Source: Neomoorella stamsii (GTDB lineage: Bacteria; Bacillota; DSM-521; Neomoorellales; Neomoorellaceae). Taken from it: 64,000 nt of DNA. This document shows positions 45,316 to 54,503 of the stretch, piece by piece. The stretch's first letter is position 1; every line of letters starts with the position of its first letter. The DNA lies in the NCBI RefSeq assembly GCF_002995805.1, contig NZ_PVXL01000023.1, forward strand, positions 29,813 to 93,812, given 5' to 3'. The translations under genes and the position numbers were made by a program. The notes below the pieces were generated by a model, which did not search any database, was not told the DNA's origin, and saw only the letters and a list, made by a program, of their open reading frames with translations.

Positions 45316-46380
45316 ATGTTAGATTTAGAAATAAGGGATAACCTTCCCCTACTTATCCACCCGGACTTGTGGATGAGGTTAGAAGAGAACAAATTGTTAA
45401 TCCTTGACCGGCGAAAATTACCCCGGCAGATTGAATTTATAACTTGCCAGGACTATGAGGATGTGGCGCGGAGTATAGAAGATATGGTAGTCCAGGGCGC
45501 AGTTGATTTGGCAATTACTGCCGGCTATGGCCTTTTACTTGCAGCTCAGAAAAAGCAAAAAGAAATGCGAGAAGCACAGGCAGAAGGGTTGCGACAGGCA
45601 GCTATGCGCTTGAAAAATACCCGGCCAACCGGTCATTATCTAGCTTCCATGATAAATAAACTCCTGGATATCGGCTTAAATGCCCTGGCGGAAGGCCAGG
45701 AAGCTGACGGGGCCATCCATAGTGCTTTGCGAGAGCTAATAAAGGCCAGGGATGACGCGGCGCAAAGTACAGGACGGTTTGCTGAAACAATTCTGGAAAA
45801 CGGCGATACCATAATGACTCATTGCTTTGCTGCCACGGTGTTGCTCTATATGTTAATGTTTGCCCAAGAAAACGGCAAGGCAATAAAGGTATTCGCCACT
45901 GAAACAAGACCATATCTCCAGGGGCAACGTTTAACTTCATTTGCGATTAAGCAACTGGGTATTCCAGTTACGCTTATTACTGATAATATGCCAGCCTATT
46001 GCATGGCCCAAGGATTAATCACCAAAGTTTTTACTGCTGCCGATCGCATCGCCATGGATGGCTCGGCTGCTAACAAAGTCGGCACCTTACAATATGCCAT
46101 TATAGCCCATTACCATAGGATACCCTTTTACATCTTTGGTTATTGCGGCCCTGATGCTCACACGGCCAAGGGAACCGACATTCCTATTGAAGAACGGGAT
46201 CCTGAAGAGGTGCTCTCTTTTGCTGGCCAACGAATTGCGGCCGACGGGGTTAAAGGTTTTTATCCCGCCTTTGATGTTACCCCGCCAACCTTAATTAGCG
46301 GTATTATCACCGATCGCGGTATCTTTCCAGCGCATTTAATAAAGAACTATTTAGCTGCCCCGGAAAATCCTTTAATTTAA
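45316..46380 (+). CDS. divergent MtnA/eIF2B-like sugar-phosphate isomerase (second copy)
   Basis: 354 residues. The catalytic pair is kept: C170 (IMTHCFAAT) and D243 (TAADRIAMDG), with TETRPYLQGQR and the DGSAANKVGT loop. The phosphate-site motif IRGAPAIG is replaced by VVQGAVDLAI, and a helical insert of about 30 residues follows it (residues about 120-150). The substrate is therefore probably a related aldose-1-phosphate rather than methylthioribose-1-phosphate. Three bases separate it from the first phosphoesterase, implying sequential steps. Confidence 0.8.
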   Translation: MLDLEIRDNLPLLIHPDLWMRLEENKLLILDRRKLPRQIEFITCQDYEDVARSIEDMVVQGAVDLAITAGYGLLLAAQKKQKEMREAQAEGLRQAAMRLKNTRPTGHYLASMINKLLDIGLNALAEGQEADGAIHSALRELIKARDDAAQSTGRFAETILENGDTIMTHCFAATVLLYMLMFAQENGKAIKVFATETRPYLQGQRLTSFAIKQLGIPVTLITDNMPAYCMAQGLITKVFTAADRIAMDGSAANKVGTLQYAIIAHYHRIPFYIFGYCGPDAHTAKGTDIPIEERDPEEVLSFAGQRIAADGVKGFYPAFDVTPPTLISGIITDRGIFPAHLIKNYLAAPENPLI

Positions 46381-46414
46381 ATTTTTCATTGTCTAAATTG
46401 AGGAGGTAAAGAAA

Positions 46415-48394
46415 ATGAATAGTGCAAAAGCCAAAAAAGTGATCATGGTGGGCATTGATGGTGCCGACCCGGTGTTTATGAAGTCTTTGCTGGACGCCGG
46501 CAAGCTTCCGAACTTCAAAAGAGTGCTGGAAATGGGCGTAACAACTGAGGATATGTCTATGATGGGCGCTCTACCTACCATCACACCACCTAACTGGGCC
46601 TCCTTAGCTACTGGGGCCTGGCCCGGAACCCATGGTATTACCTGTTTTTGGAATCACACCCTTGGCAATCCCCTTGATCAAATGGATTATGGCTTTAATT
46701 CACAACTTTGCAAGGCAGAGTTCATATGGGATGCATATGCCAGGGCAGGGAAAAAATGTATTGTTTTCTACTATCCCACGGCCTGGCCTCCAACCAACAG
46801 TAATACTATTTATGTGGATGGTTCCCGCATCTATCCGAATATGGCCGCCTATTGTGATTATGAAAAAATTTATCAGTGTAAAGAAGGAGATTTTCCTATA
46901 AAGGAAATACTTCATGAGGCTAATACCAGCGGTAGGGATTGTATTGTTGAAGGGGAAATAACCTCAAAAAAATTTGAAGTGGAAGACATAGGTGAAGTTC
47001 ATAGAAGTGAAAGTAAGATAGTTACCAATAGGTATGACGGCGAATTGGCCGTTCAAGCGCCTAGTGTTGACGTGGTCATAACCCCCATTAAGCCCGCCGA
47101 GGGTTGGAAGAAAGCGCCTGACGGGGCAAAGGAGGTCGTACTGCCCGTAAATAGTGGTATGGCACGACGCTATGGCCTGATTATAGCGGAAGATGGCCAT
47201 ACGTATAACAAATTGCAGATTTACACTAACAAACAGGCGGAAGAGCCCATAGGTGAGGCGCGGGTAGGTGAATGGAGTCAGTTTATTTATGACACCTATA
47301 CCATAGACGGTAATAGAGTGCCAGTAGCTTATAGGATTAAGGTTATTAGCCTGGCACCTGATGGCAGTGAAATGGAAGTAGAATACTCACAGGCCCTGAA
47401 TTTGAAGTACGACAAATATTTTTACCCGAAGGAGATAGGGCCCGAACTGTATAAAAAAGTGGGACCTATGCATTATCCATCAAATTGTCCTAGAACAGAA
47501 AAGAGCAAGAATCTAATGATGCTTGAATCCCATCAAGAAATGTATAAATGGTGCGCTGATGCATTGCATTATCTAATGGATAACAAAGAATGGGATCTTG
47601 TGTACTGCCATATGCACGCCATAGATTTTGCCAACCACTACTATATAAATGATACTCTGCCGGAGAATTCACCGGATCATGAGTTTTATCGTGATTTACT
47701 GGTCAAGTACTATGAAATGACAGATGATTTTATTGGCAGTATGTTGAAGCGGCTAGATGGGGACACAACGCTAGTAATTACCTCGGACCACGCTGGTGTG
47801 GCCAAGAATCCTAATTGCGAAGAACCGCTGTTAGGGGACCCTGCGGGTATAAACGTGGGCGTTATGCAGGAATTGGGTTATACCAAGCTCAAAGAGGTAA
47901 ACGGCAAGCTGGAAATTGATTGGGATAACACCACAGCCATCAGCCAGCGCAGTAGTTATATCTATGTGAATTTAAAGGGCAGGGATCCCCATGGTATCGT
48001 TGACCCCCAAGATTACGACAAGCTTGTTAAGAAGATTATCGATGACCTGTACAGTTACAGAGATCCCAAGACTGGCATGAGGGTTGTTAGTTTTGCTCTG
48101 AATAGGGACGACATGCAGGTAGTGGGACTTGGCGGTCCCAACTGTGGCGATATATTTTACATTCTCGAACCAGACTTTACCAGGGTTCATGGTACCGGGC
48201 TGAGCAACCATACTATTAATGGCTATTCATTGAAATGCCTGTTTATGATGGCTGGTGCCGGTGTTAAGAAAGGTGAAATTATTAAAAGAAAAGTTCGGAT
48301 CGTAGATATCGTCCCCACCATCTGCTACCTGCAGGGTGCACCTATGCCCAGGGACGTTGAAGGCGGCGTGATTTACCAGGCGCTGGAAGAGTAG
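46415..48394 (+). CDS. alkaline-phosphatase-superfamily phosphoesterase, COG3379-like (copy 2)
   Basis: 659 residues, no signal peptide. D15 (VGIDGADP), nucleophile T57 (TPPNWASLATG), GTHGITCFW, HMHAIDFANHYY and VITSDHAG mark the active site; VYVNLKGRDPHGIV-type and IVDIVPTICYLQG segments follow. The shared insert carries WSQFIYDTY, LAPD and YSQALNLKYDKYF. It is the only copy with SDHAG rather than SDHG(N/H), and the insert is the most diverged, so its substrate may differ. GAGGAGGTAAAG precedes the ATG. Confidence 0.85.
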   Translation: MNSAKAKKVIMVGIDGADPVFMKSLLDAGKLPNFKRVLEMGVTTEDMSMMGALPTITPPNWASLATGAWPGTHGITCFWNHTLGNPLDQMDYGFNSQLCKAEFIWDAYARAGKKCIVFYYPTAWPPTNSNTIYVDGSRIYPNMAAYCDYEKIYQCKEGDFPIKEILHEANTSGRDCIVEGEITSKKFEVEDIGEVHRSESKIVTNRYDGELAVQAPSVDVVITPIKPAEGWKKAPDGAKEVVLPVNSGMARRYGLIIAEDGHTYNKLQIYTNKQAEEPIGEARVGEWSQFIYDTYTIDGNRVPVAYRIKVISLAPDGSEMEVEYSQALNLKYDKYFYPKEIGPELYKKVGPMHYPSNCPRTEKSKNLMMLESHQEMYKWCADALHYLMDNKEWDLVYCHMHAIDFANHYYINDTLPENSPDHEFYRDLLVKYYEMTDDFIGSMLKRLDGDTTLVITSDHAGVAKNPNCEEPLLGDPAGINVGVMQELGYTKLKEVNGKLEIDWDNTTAISQRSSYIYVNLKGRDPHGIVDPQDYDKLVKKIIDDLYSYRDPKTGMRVVSFALNRDDMQVVGLGGPNCGDIFYILEPDFTRVHGTGLSNHTINGYSLKCLFMMAGAGVKKGEIIKRKVRIVDIVPTICYLQGAPMPRDVEGGVIYQALEE

Positions 48395-48491
48395 CGATAA
48401 GGTAGGGAATCGCACTCACTTCTCCACTGCCTGAGCTGGGGCTTTGTCTCCTCATTGTTTTTATCGTTAAAGGACCCGTATGTTGTATCTA

Positions 48492-48526
48492 CCGCGTCCC
48501 ACGATCACAAGTTCGTGTGGACGCGG
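48492..48526 (+). promoter_or_regulatory. long GC-rich hairpin upstream of the thioredoxin reductase gene
   Basis: CCGCGTCC (48492-48499) pairs with GGACGCGG (48519-48526); stacked on it CACGA (48500-48504) pairs with TCGTG (48513-48517), leaving one bulged T and an 8-base loop. No T-run follows. It lies 55 bases before the start codon, in the 186-base gap after phosphoesterase copy 2. A transcript-stability, attenuation or regulatory role is possible. Confidence 0.5.
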
Positions 48527-48580
48527 GTCATTCCCCTGGGCTATTCTCTAGCATGCCGTCAAAGTAATGAGGTGACATTT

Positions 48581-49804
48581 GTGCCAGTATATGATCTGGT
48601 AATTATAGGAGGAGGGCCTGCCGGGTTATCCGCAGGGATATACGGTGCCAGGGCTAAACTAAAGACCGTTATCTTAGAAAAAAATGTGGTAGGCGGCCAG
48701 GCCTTTACAACCCGCGAAATAGTAAATTATCCCGGTTTTTTTAGCGGCACCACTGGGCCTGATTTGATGGCTACCATGGCCGACCACGCCAGGGGATTCG
48801 GTACCGAAATTATAAAAGAAGAAGTAGTTGATGTCGAACTAGAAGGCGAAGAAAAGATAATAAAGACGAAAAGAGGCAACCGGTACTACGCAAGGGCTGT
48901 GATTATAGCAACTGGCTCCCAGCCCCGTTCCTTAAACATCCCGGGAGAAAGGGAATTAAGGGGTAAGGGAGTATCCTATTGCGCTACCTGCGATGCTGAA
49001 TTCTATGAAGATTTGCCTGTAGTGGTAGTTGGCAACGGGGATGCGGCCATCGAAGAGGCAATGTATATCACCAAATATGCCAGCAAGGTCACCGTAATCG
49101 TTATCCATGACGAGGGTATAGTAGACTGCAACAGGGCCAGTGCCGAAAAAGCCTTTAAGAACGAGAAGATAGAATTTGTGTGGAATTCCGTCGTAATAGA
49201 AATAAAGGGTAAGAACGAATTAGAGGCAGTAGTAGTCAAAAACTTAAAGACCGGGAAACTCACCGAAATTGAAGCCAGCGGCATATTTTTCTATGTAGGC
49301 ATGGTACCGGCAACAAAGTTTTTAAAAGGCAAGGTAGCCATGGACGATCAGGGCTATATCATTACCAACGACATGATGGAAACCTCAGTTGATGGGGTAT
49401 ACGCCGCCGGTGATGCCAGGGTAAAGTACCTGCGCCAGGTAATAACGGCCGCCAGCGACGGTGCCGTAGCAGCGGTGGCAGCGGAGAGGTATCTGGCCGC
49501 AAAAGAAGAGTTCAGAGAGAATGTTTTAACTGCGGATAAACCAGTAGTGTTAGCATTTTGGCATCCTGCCCAGGAAGAAAGCCTAACGGCAGTTGCAATA
49601 ATGGAAAAGGCAGTTAATGAAACAGGGGGCAAGGTCAAACTAGTAAAAGTTGATATGTCCAGGAGAAAAATGATCGCTCAGAAGTATGGCATCACTAAGA
49701 CACCGGCGGCCCTGCTGGTCAAGGAAGGCAAGGTATGCAGGGAATTGTCCTGTTATTTGGATAGTGAAAGTATAAAAGCGCAACTGAATTGCCACGAAAG
49801 GTGA
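48581..49804 (+). CDS. thioredoxin reductase-like flavoprotein fused to a cysteine-less thioredoxin-like domain
   Basis: 407 residues from GTG 48581, after GAGGTGA; the open frame extends upstream to 48455 through a hairpin but without family resemblance. FAD motifs (IIGGGPAGLSAG, and the late VYAAGDAR) and the redox pair C134-C137 (CATC) are intact. The NADPH domain has GNGDAAIEEA but lacks the HRRxxxR phosphate-binding motif (IHDEGIVDCNRAS instead), so NADPH may not be the donor; ferredoxin- or NADH-linked relatives exist. Residues about 315-407 form a thioredoxin-like domain where the CxxC is replaced (FWHPAQEE). Confidence 0.88.
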   Translation: MPVYDLVIIGGGPAGLSAGIYGARAKLKTVILEKNVVGGQAFTTREIVNYPGFFSGTTGPDLMATMADHARGFGTEIIKEEVVDVELEGEEKIIKTKRGNRYYARAVIIATGSQPRSLNIPGERELRGKGVSYCATCDAEFYEDLPVVVVGNGDAAIEEAMYITKYASKVTVIVIHDEGIVDCNRASAEKAFKNEKIEFVWNSVVIEIKGKNELEAVVVKNLKTGKLTEIEASGIFFYVGMVPATKFLKGKVAMDDQGYIITNDMMETSVDGVYAAGDARVKYLRQVITAASDGAVAAVAAERYLAAKEEFRENVLTADKPVVLAFWHPAQEESLTAVAIMEKAVNETGGKVKLVKVDMSRRKMIAQKYGITKTPAALLVKEGKVCRELSCYLDSESIKAQLNCHER

Positions 49805-49810
49805 TTTGCC

Positions 49811-50143
49811 ATGAATGAAAACCCAATTACTAGCATTGGCGAAGAAGAATTTGACAAGCTCACATTTGAAAGCAGTACACCGGTCATGGTTATGTTTGGC
49901 GCCGAACGCTGCCATGTATGTAAAGAGCTATTGCCTATAGTAGAGGAAATAGCTTCTGATTATGCCTCGAAAATGAAGGTATATTGGGTTGATGTGGATG
50001 CCTACAAAGACCTGTTCAAGCGGTTCAGGTTAAGGGGTATACCACAATTGCTGATATTTGACGGCGGCGAAGTGAAGGAACGCCTTGGCGGGTTGCACTC
50101 CAAAGAAGAAATTGTAGAGGTAATTGAAAGGACAATTGCCTGA
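49811..50143 (+). CDS. thioredoxin
   Basis: 110 residues with active-site C34-C37 (ERCHVCKELLP) and the cis-proline in RGIPQLLIF. CHVC replaces the usual CGPC, which normally shifts redox potential. Six bases after the reductase, so the two form a pair; the fused cysteine-less domain of the reductase may dock this protein. A reductive step is thereby supplied to the surrounding salvage genes (inference). Confidence 0.9.
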   Translation: MNENPITSIGEEEFDKLTFESSTPVMVMFGAERCHVCKELLPIVEEIASDYASKMKVYWVDVDAYKDLFKRFRLRGIPQLLIFDGGEVKERLGGLHSKEEIVEVIERTIA

Positions 50144-50197
50144 GTATGGTATATGGAGAAAATTACCGAAAGGTTAAAAGGAATGGAGGGGAGCAAA

Positions 50198-50983
50198 ATG
50201 AGAATAGCGATAATTGGTGGCTCGGGGGTCTATGACCCCAAAATACTGGCGGATATCGGGGAAGAAAAGGTCAACACCCCTTATGGTGAAGTGATACTTA
50301 AAGTAGGGAGCTTTGACGGTGAGAAAATTGCTTTTCTGGCTCGCCATGGAGAAAACCATTCTATTCCTCCTCACCGAATAAACTATCGGGCCAATATTTG
50401 GGCGCTAAAAAAAATAGGAGTAGAGATGGTTTTGGCCACGGCTGCTGTTGGTTCCTTAAACCCAAACATGCAACCCGGAGATTTTGTATTCGTTGATCAA
50501 TTTATAGACTTTACTCGTTATGTTCGCCCCTTTACTTTCTTTGAAGGTGGAGAAACAGGAATTTTTCATGTAGATGTGAGTGAACCTTATTGCCCCGAAA
50601 TAAGAAAAACCATGCATGAAGTGGCCCAGGAGATGGGTCTGAGGAATCATATAGGTGGAGTTTATGTATGTACTGAGGGACCTCGCTATGAAACCCCAGC
50701 AGAGATACGGGCTTTTGCTAAGTTAGGGGGAGATGTGGTCGGAATGACTAATGTCCCGGAAGTGGTCCTGGCGCATGAGGCCGGCCTATGTTATGGCCTC
50801 GTATGTATAGTTGTCAATATGGCAGCAGGCATGCCTGAAGCTATTTTAGGGCATGAAGAGACGATGATGGTCATGGCCAGCGTCACAGATACTCTTAAAA
50901 ACTTTTTAATGAAGGTAGTGGAAAGAAGGCCAAGAGGAAGACGCTGCAGGTGTCCGGTTACAGCCGGACCACTAAAAGTTTAA
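50198..50983 (+). CDS. 5'-methylthioadenosine phosphorylase-like (MtnP family, second copy)
   Basis: 261 residues from ATG 50198 behind GGAGGGGAG; an in-frame ATG at 50153 precedes that site. IGGSGVYDP, FLARHGENH, NYRANIWALKKIG, TAAVGSLNPNM, EGPRYETPAEI and VGMTNVPEVVLAHE give the full NP-II active site. It parallels the copy at 34152 with clear sequence divergence. It should release adenine or hypoxanthine from a 5'-modified nucleoside, giving the sugar-1-phosphate used by the second MtnA-like isomerase. Confidence 0.87.
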   Translation: MRIAIIGGSGVYDPKILADIGEEKVNTPYGEVILKVGSFDGEKIAFLARHGENHSIPPHRINYRANIWALKKIGVEMVLATAAVGSLNPNMQPGDFVFVDQFIDFTRYVRPFTFFEGGETGIFHVDVSEPYCPEIRKTMHEVAQEMGLRNHIGGVYVCTEGPRYETPAEIRAFAKLGGDVVGMTNVPEVVLAHEAGLCYGLVCIVVNMAAGMPEAILGHEETMMVMASVTDTLKNFLMKVVERRPRGRRCRCPVTAGPLKV

Positions 50984-51065
50984 CAGTCTATATAGCGTGA
51001 AAGGTGTAACCGTGTAACTAATGTTAATCTAAACCTAAAATTTAATTGAAAGGGGTATTAAAGAA

Positions 51066-53018
51066 TTGGCAAGACCTAAGAAACTAGCTCTAATTGGTTT
51101 AGATTCCGCTAGCATCGATTTCATCGAAAGATTCGCCCGGGAAGGGCGTTTGCCGAATATAGCGCGACTAATGGAAAGAGGTCTCAGAACTGAGACTATA
51201 TCTGTCATGCCGGTAGGTACCGCCGAAAACTGGCGGACAATTGTAACTGGAGCCTATGCTGGCACCCACGGGGTAACGGCCATGAGCATGGGTCGGCGAG
51301 GTGATCCCCTGGAAAAACGCCGCAGTGCCTTCTTTTCAGACAATTGCCGGGCAGAGTGTTTATGGGAAGTAGCGGAGAAAGTGGGTAAAAAGCCACTCCT
51401 TTTAAAATATACTGGTTCCTGGCCGCCAACTATAACCCAGGGCATCCAGGTTGATGGTTTCGGTGATCCAGAATGGAACGTTCATGAAATAAGTCCACGG
51501 CTTTGCTTTGCTTCGTATCCACTGGCATCTGATCATCCTCACGTTACCAGTCCCCAGTGGATTTCCCGAGCCTATGAAGTAGAAATAGGCCCCGCTACAG
51601 GCTGGTCCAACTTACCTGAAAGCGATCTGCCTCCTTTGGAAACTACACTGAAATTTATTCCCCGCACCTATGGTGCCAAAGGCCAGACTGAATACTCGGG
51701 CAAAGAGAAGACCTTTTATGTAGCAATAATTGGCGACACCCAAAATGGCTACAAACAGGCCATCTTCTCTGAGGATAAAGATGCCGCTAACCCCAAGGGG
51801 TTGGTCCTTCAGCCTGGTTGCTGGAGCGATTGGACAAAGTCTGATTTCGAACTTCCAGAAGGGAAAAGAACCGGCGTCTTTCGAGTAAAACTGATTGAAC
51901 TTGCTCCTGACGGGACCAGGATAAAAATCTATATGAGTCAAATTTTCCCTACAACAGGTTGGACCCGGCCGTCCTCCCTGGCAGAGGAACTTTTAGAAAA
52001 GATCGGACCTTATCAGGAGTTATCTGGCATCCTTGGTCCCTGGCTTTCTTACTGGGTAGACGAAGATACAATTTTGGAAGAGGTTGAATACCAGGCGAGA
52101 TGGTTGGCTGCGGCGGCGAAATACCTTTTGCAGAACAAGCAATGGGACCTCTTCTTTACCCAGTGGCATGGCATCGATCACATGGATCATGGTTTCTTAG
52201 GTGGAATTGACCCCTTAAGTAATACCTACGATCCTGAAAGGGAAGAGCTCTGCTGGAACATAATTACTAAAACCTATGAATGGGCTGATGTCCTGGTAGG
52301 GGCTGTTCTTGACAGCCTCGACGACGATACCCTCGTCGTTCTTACCTCGGATCATGGCCATCTTCCTGTGCGGGCTAATCTCCGTATGGGTCTATCTTTG
52401 GGGATCAAGGAGAGTTACCACCGTGACGATGTTAATGAGCAGTTGGCCAAACACGGGCTTCTAACCTTTAAGGATGGTCCCTATGGCTTTCCTGTCGTGG
52501 ATTGGTCTAAAACTAAGGCTTGTGTAACGCGGGCCAACTACGTGGAAATAAATTTGAAAGGCCGTGAGCCCCACGGCATTGTCGAACCGGAGGAATATGA
52601 AACAGTAAGAAACCAGGTTATTAAAGCGCTAGATTCAATGCAAGATCCTGAAACTGGCGATTATATCATGACCTGGACAATGAAAAAGGAAGAGGCCAGA
52701 TTCTTAGGCATCTACGGAGATGATGTCGGTGATGTAGTCTTCTTCGCCAAAGCGGAATACTCCCGACCTCACCAGGAAAAACTGCGTGTCCGGATGCTTT
52801 CTGGGAACCACCATTTCTACCTGCCTGACGTCAGGTTTAACCTGGGTATGATGCATGCCGTTACTATCTTTGCTGGTCCGGGGATCAAACGAGGCGTAAA
52901 AAGAGATCAGCCTATCAACATGGTGGACATCGCTCCCACCGTGGCCAACCTTTTGGGATTGCCGACACCGGCTAATTCTGAAGGAAAAGTCCTGACGGAT
53001 ATTTTGGCTGAACCTTAG
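51066..53018 (+). CDS. alkaline-phosphatase-superfamily phosphoesterase, COG3379-like (copy 3)
   Basis: 650 residues from TTG 51066, no signal peptide. IGLDSAS (D13), T52 four residues before W56 (GTAENWRTIVTG), GTHGVTAM, QWHGIDHMDHGF and TSDHGHLP mark the metal centre; VEINLKGREPHGIVEP and NMVDIAPTVANLLG follow. The insert has WSDWTKSDF, LAPDGT and MSQIFPTTGW. The nucleophile context (GTAEN) differs from the TPxxW of the other copies, but the threonine position is kept. Confidence 0.85.
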   Translation: MARPKKLALIGLDSASIDFIERFAREGRLPNIARLMERGLRTETISVMPVGTAENWRTIVTGAYAGTHGVTAMSMGRRGDPLEKRRSAFFSDNCRAECLWEVAEKVGKKPLLLKYTGSWPPTITQGIQVDGFGDPEWNVHEISPRLCFASYPLASDHPHVTSPQWISRAYEVEIGPATGWSNLPESDLPPLETTLKFIPRTYGAKGQTEYSGKEKTFYVAIIGDTQNGYKQAIFSEDKDAANPKGLVLQPGCWSDWTKSDFELPEGKRTGVFRVKLIELAPDGTRIKIYMSQIFPTTGWTRPSSLAEELLEKIGPYQELSGILGPWLSYWVDEDTILEEVEYQARWLAAAAKYLLQNKQWDLFFTQWHGIDHMDHGFLGGIDPLSNTYDPEREELCWNIITKTYEWADVLVGAVLDSLDDDTLVVLTSDHGHLPVRANLRMGLSLGIKESYHRDDVNEQLAKHGLLTFKDGPYGFPVVDWSKTKACVTRANYVEINLKGREPHGIVEPEEYETVRNQVIKALDSMQDPETGDYIMTWTMKKEEARFLGIYGDDVGDVVFFAKAEYSRPHQEKLRVRMLSGNHHFYLPDVRFNLGMMHAVTIFAGPGIKRGVKRDQPINMVDIAPTVANLLGLPTPANSEGKVLTDILAEP

Positions 53019-53092
53019 ATTACCGATAAGGCATGTGAGTAAAACAGGTGCTGAGGTTAATGCCTTGAGGTATTTTAAATAAGCTATAATGG

Positions 53093-53144
53093 GCAGGCTG
53101 GTAAAAATAAGGTTACTTTATGGTAACAATTTTTACCGGCCTGC
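53093..53144 (+). terminator. 52-base composite hairpin between copy 3 and the amidohydrolase
   Basis: GCAGGC and GGTAAAAAT (53093-53108) pair with ATTTTTACC and GCCTGC (53129-53144), each arm having one unpaired base; nested inside, GTTAC (53112-53116) pairs with GTAAC (53123-53127). The following bases (ATTATT) are only weakly T-rich. A TATAAT at 53085-53090 sits just before it. It could end the phosphoesterase transcript or fold in the leader of the next gene. Confidence 0.5.
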
Positions 53145-53183
53145 ATTATTAGGCGGTGGAGCTGGGAGTAGGAGGTTGGAAAT

Positions 53184-54490
53184 TTGGCGCTAATCATCCG
53201 AGGTGGTAAAGTTGTAACTATGGATGCCCGGCAAGAAATACTGGCGGAGGCGGATATTGTCATCAATGACGACCTTATTGTTGGGATTTATCCTAAGGCC
53301 AACGTTCCGCCTGAGTATCAAGCTGGGCAGGTTCTTGATGCACAGGGTTTGATCGTCCTGCCAGGTTTTTGCAACGCTCACTCGCATGTAGCCATGACTA
53401 TGCTCAGGGGGATGGCCGACGATCTGCCCCTTAAAGATTGGCTCGAGAAAAGAATTTGGCCGGCCGAGGAACATTTATCTAGAGAAGATGTTTACTGGGG
53501 AGCACTCCTGGGAATGACGGAAATGATCCGGTCCGGTATCACCTCTATGGCCGACATGTATTTTTACGCTGAAGAGGTAGCCAGGGCCTCAAAAGAGATC
53601 GGCATAAGGGCTTTAATAGGGCGAGGTATTTTCAACAAAATATGGGACAAGTCCCTGGCGGAAAGTTTAGCCCTTTATGATGCCTGGCAAAACCAGGGAG
53701 AAGGCAGGATCAGCGTTGCCCTGGCTCCCCACGCCCCTTACAGCTGCACTCCCAATTATTTAGAAAAGGTTGCGATGTTAGCAGCAGATTTAAAATTACC
53801 TGTTCACATCCACCTGGCTGAAACGCGTTATGAAGTAGAGGAGTGTCAAAGGGAATATGGCCTGACACCTGTAGCACTATTAGATAAGGTTGGAATATTA
53901 GATTATCCAGTACTAGCTGCTCATTGTGTACACCTTTCACCTCACGATATAGATATATTGGCACGACGGCGGGTATTAGTAGCTCATAATCCGATTAGCA
54001 ATGCCAAACTTGGCAGTGGTATTGCTCCCTTAAAAGCACTCTAAAAGCACTCTTTGAGGCTGGAGTTAGAGTATCTCTTGGTACAGATGGTGCTGCTTCT
54101 AGCAACCGCCTGGATATGTTTGAGACTATGCGCATGGCTAATTTTTTGCCAAAGGCAGTGGGGGAGGATCCCACTTTTCCCACGGCTTTTGATGTACTAA
54201 GTATGGCTACTGCTGGTGCGGCGACTGTCTTTCCCGGGACTGGTTGTATCACGGCTGGAGGGAAGGCCGATCTTATCCTCATTGACCCCAGTTTTTCTCA
54301 CCTGACCCCTAATTGGAACACTTATTCTTCTCTTGTTTATTCAGCCCAGGTAACCGACGTAAGAACGGTGATTATTAACGGCAAAATCATCATGAAAGAT
54401 TGGGAATTTTTAACGGTAGATGAAGCGGCCATAAAAAGGGAAGTTAGGGCAAGAGCAGAACACTTGGTTAGCTTTGGTCAAATTAGGTAA
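53184..54490 (+). pseudogene. frameshifted amidohydrolase, MTA/SAH deaminase-like (second copy)
   Basis: Starts at TTG 53184, eight bases after GGAGG. The first 286 codons encode a deaminase N-terminal two-thirds with NAHSHVAMTM (metal histidines), HIHLAETRYE and AHCVHLSPHD. An 11-bp tandem duplication then creates a TAA at 54042. The rest continues in another frame to 54490: SLGTDGAASSNRLDM (catalytic aspartate), ADLILID and the barrel end. Removing one repeat restores a single 431-residue protein. The enzyme would deaminate an adenine-type nucleoside; as sequenced it is split before its catalytic aspartate, so probably inactive, unless this is an assembly error or a reversible phase-variation event. 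Confidence 0.9.
54031..54052 (+). repeat. 11-bp tandem duplication causing the frameshift
   Basis: TAAAAGCACTC occurs twice in direct succession (54031-54041 and 54042-54052). The second copy supplies the in-frame TAA at 54042-54044. Eleven is not a multiple of three, so the duplication both shifts frame and adds a stop. Confidence 0.97.
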
Positions 54491-54503
54491 GGGGGGGATT
54501 ACT

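Noticed and set aside
48492..48526. Hairpin considered as a selenocysteine insertion element
   Set aside because: Bacterial elements lie just after an in-frame TGA inside the gene; no such TGA is present, and the nearby reductase has normal cysteines.
54042..54044. In-frame stop of the second amidohydrolase considered as programmed recoding
   Set aside because: The codon is TAA and is created by an exact 11-bp duplication; no slippery site or pyrrolysine/selenocysteine context.
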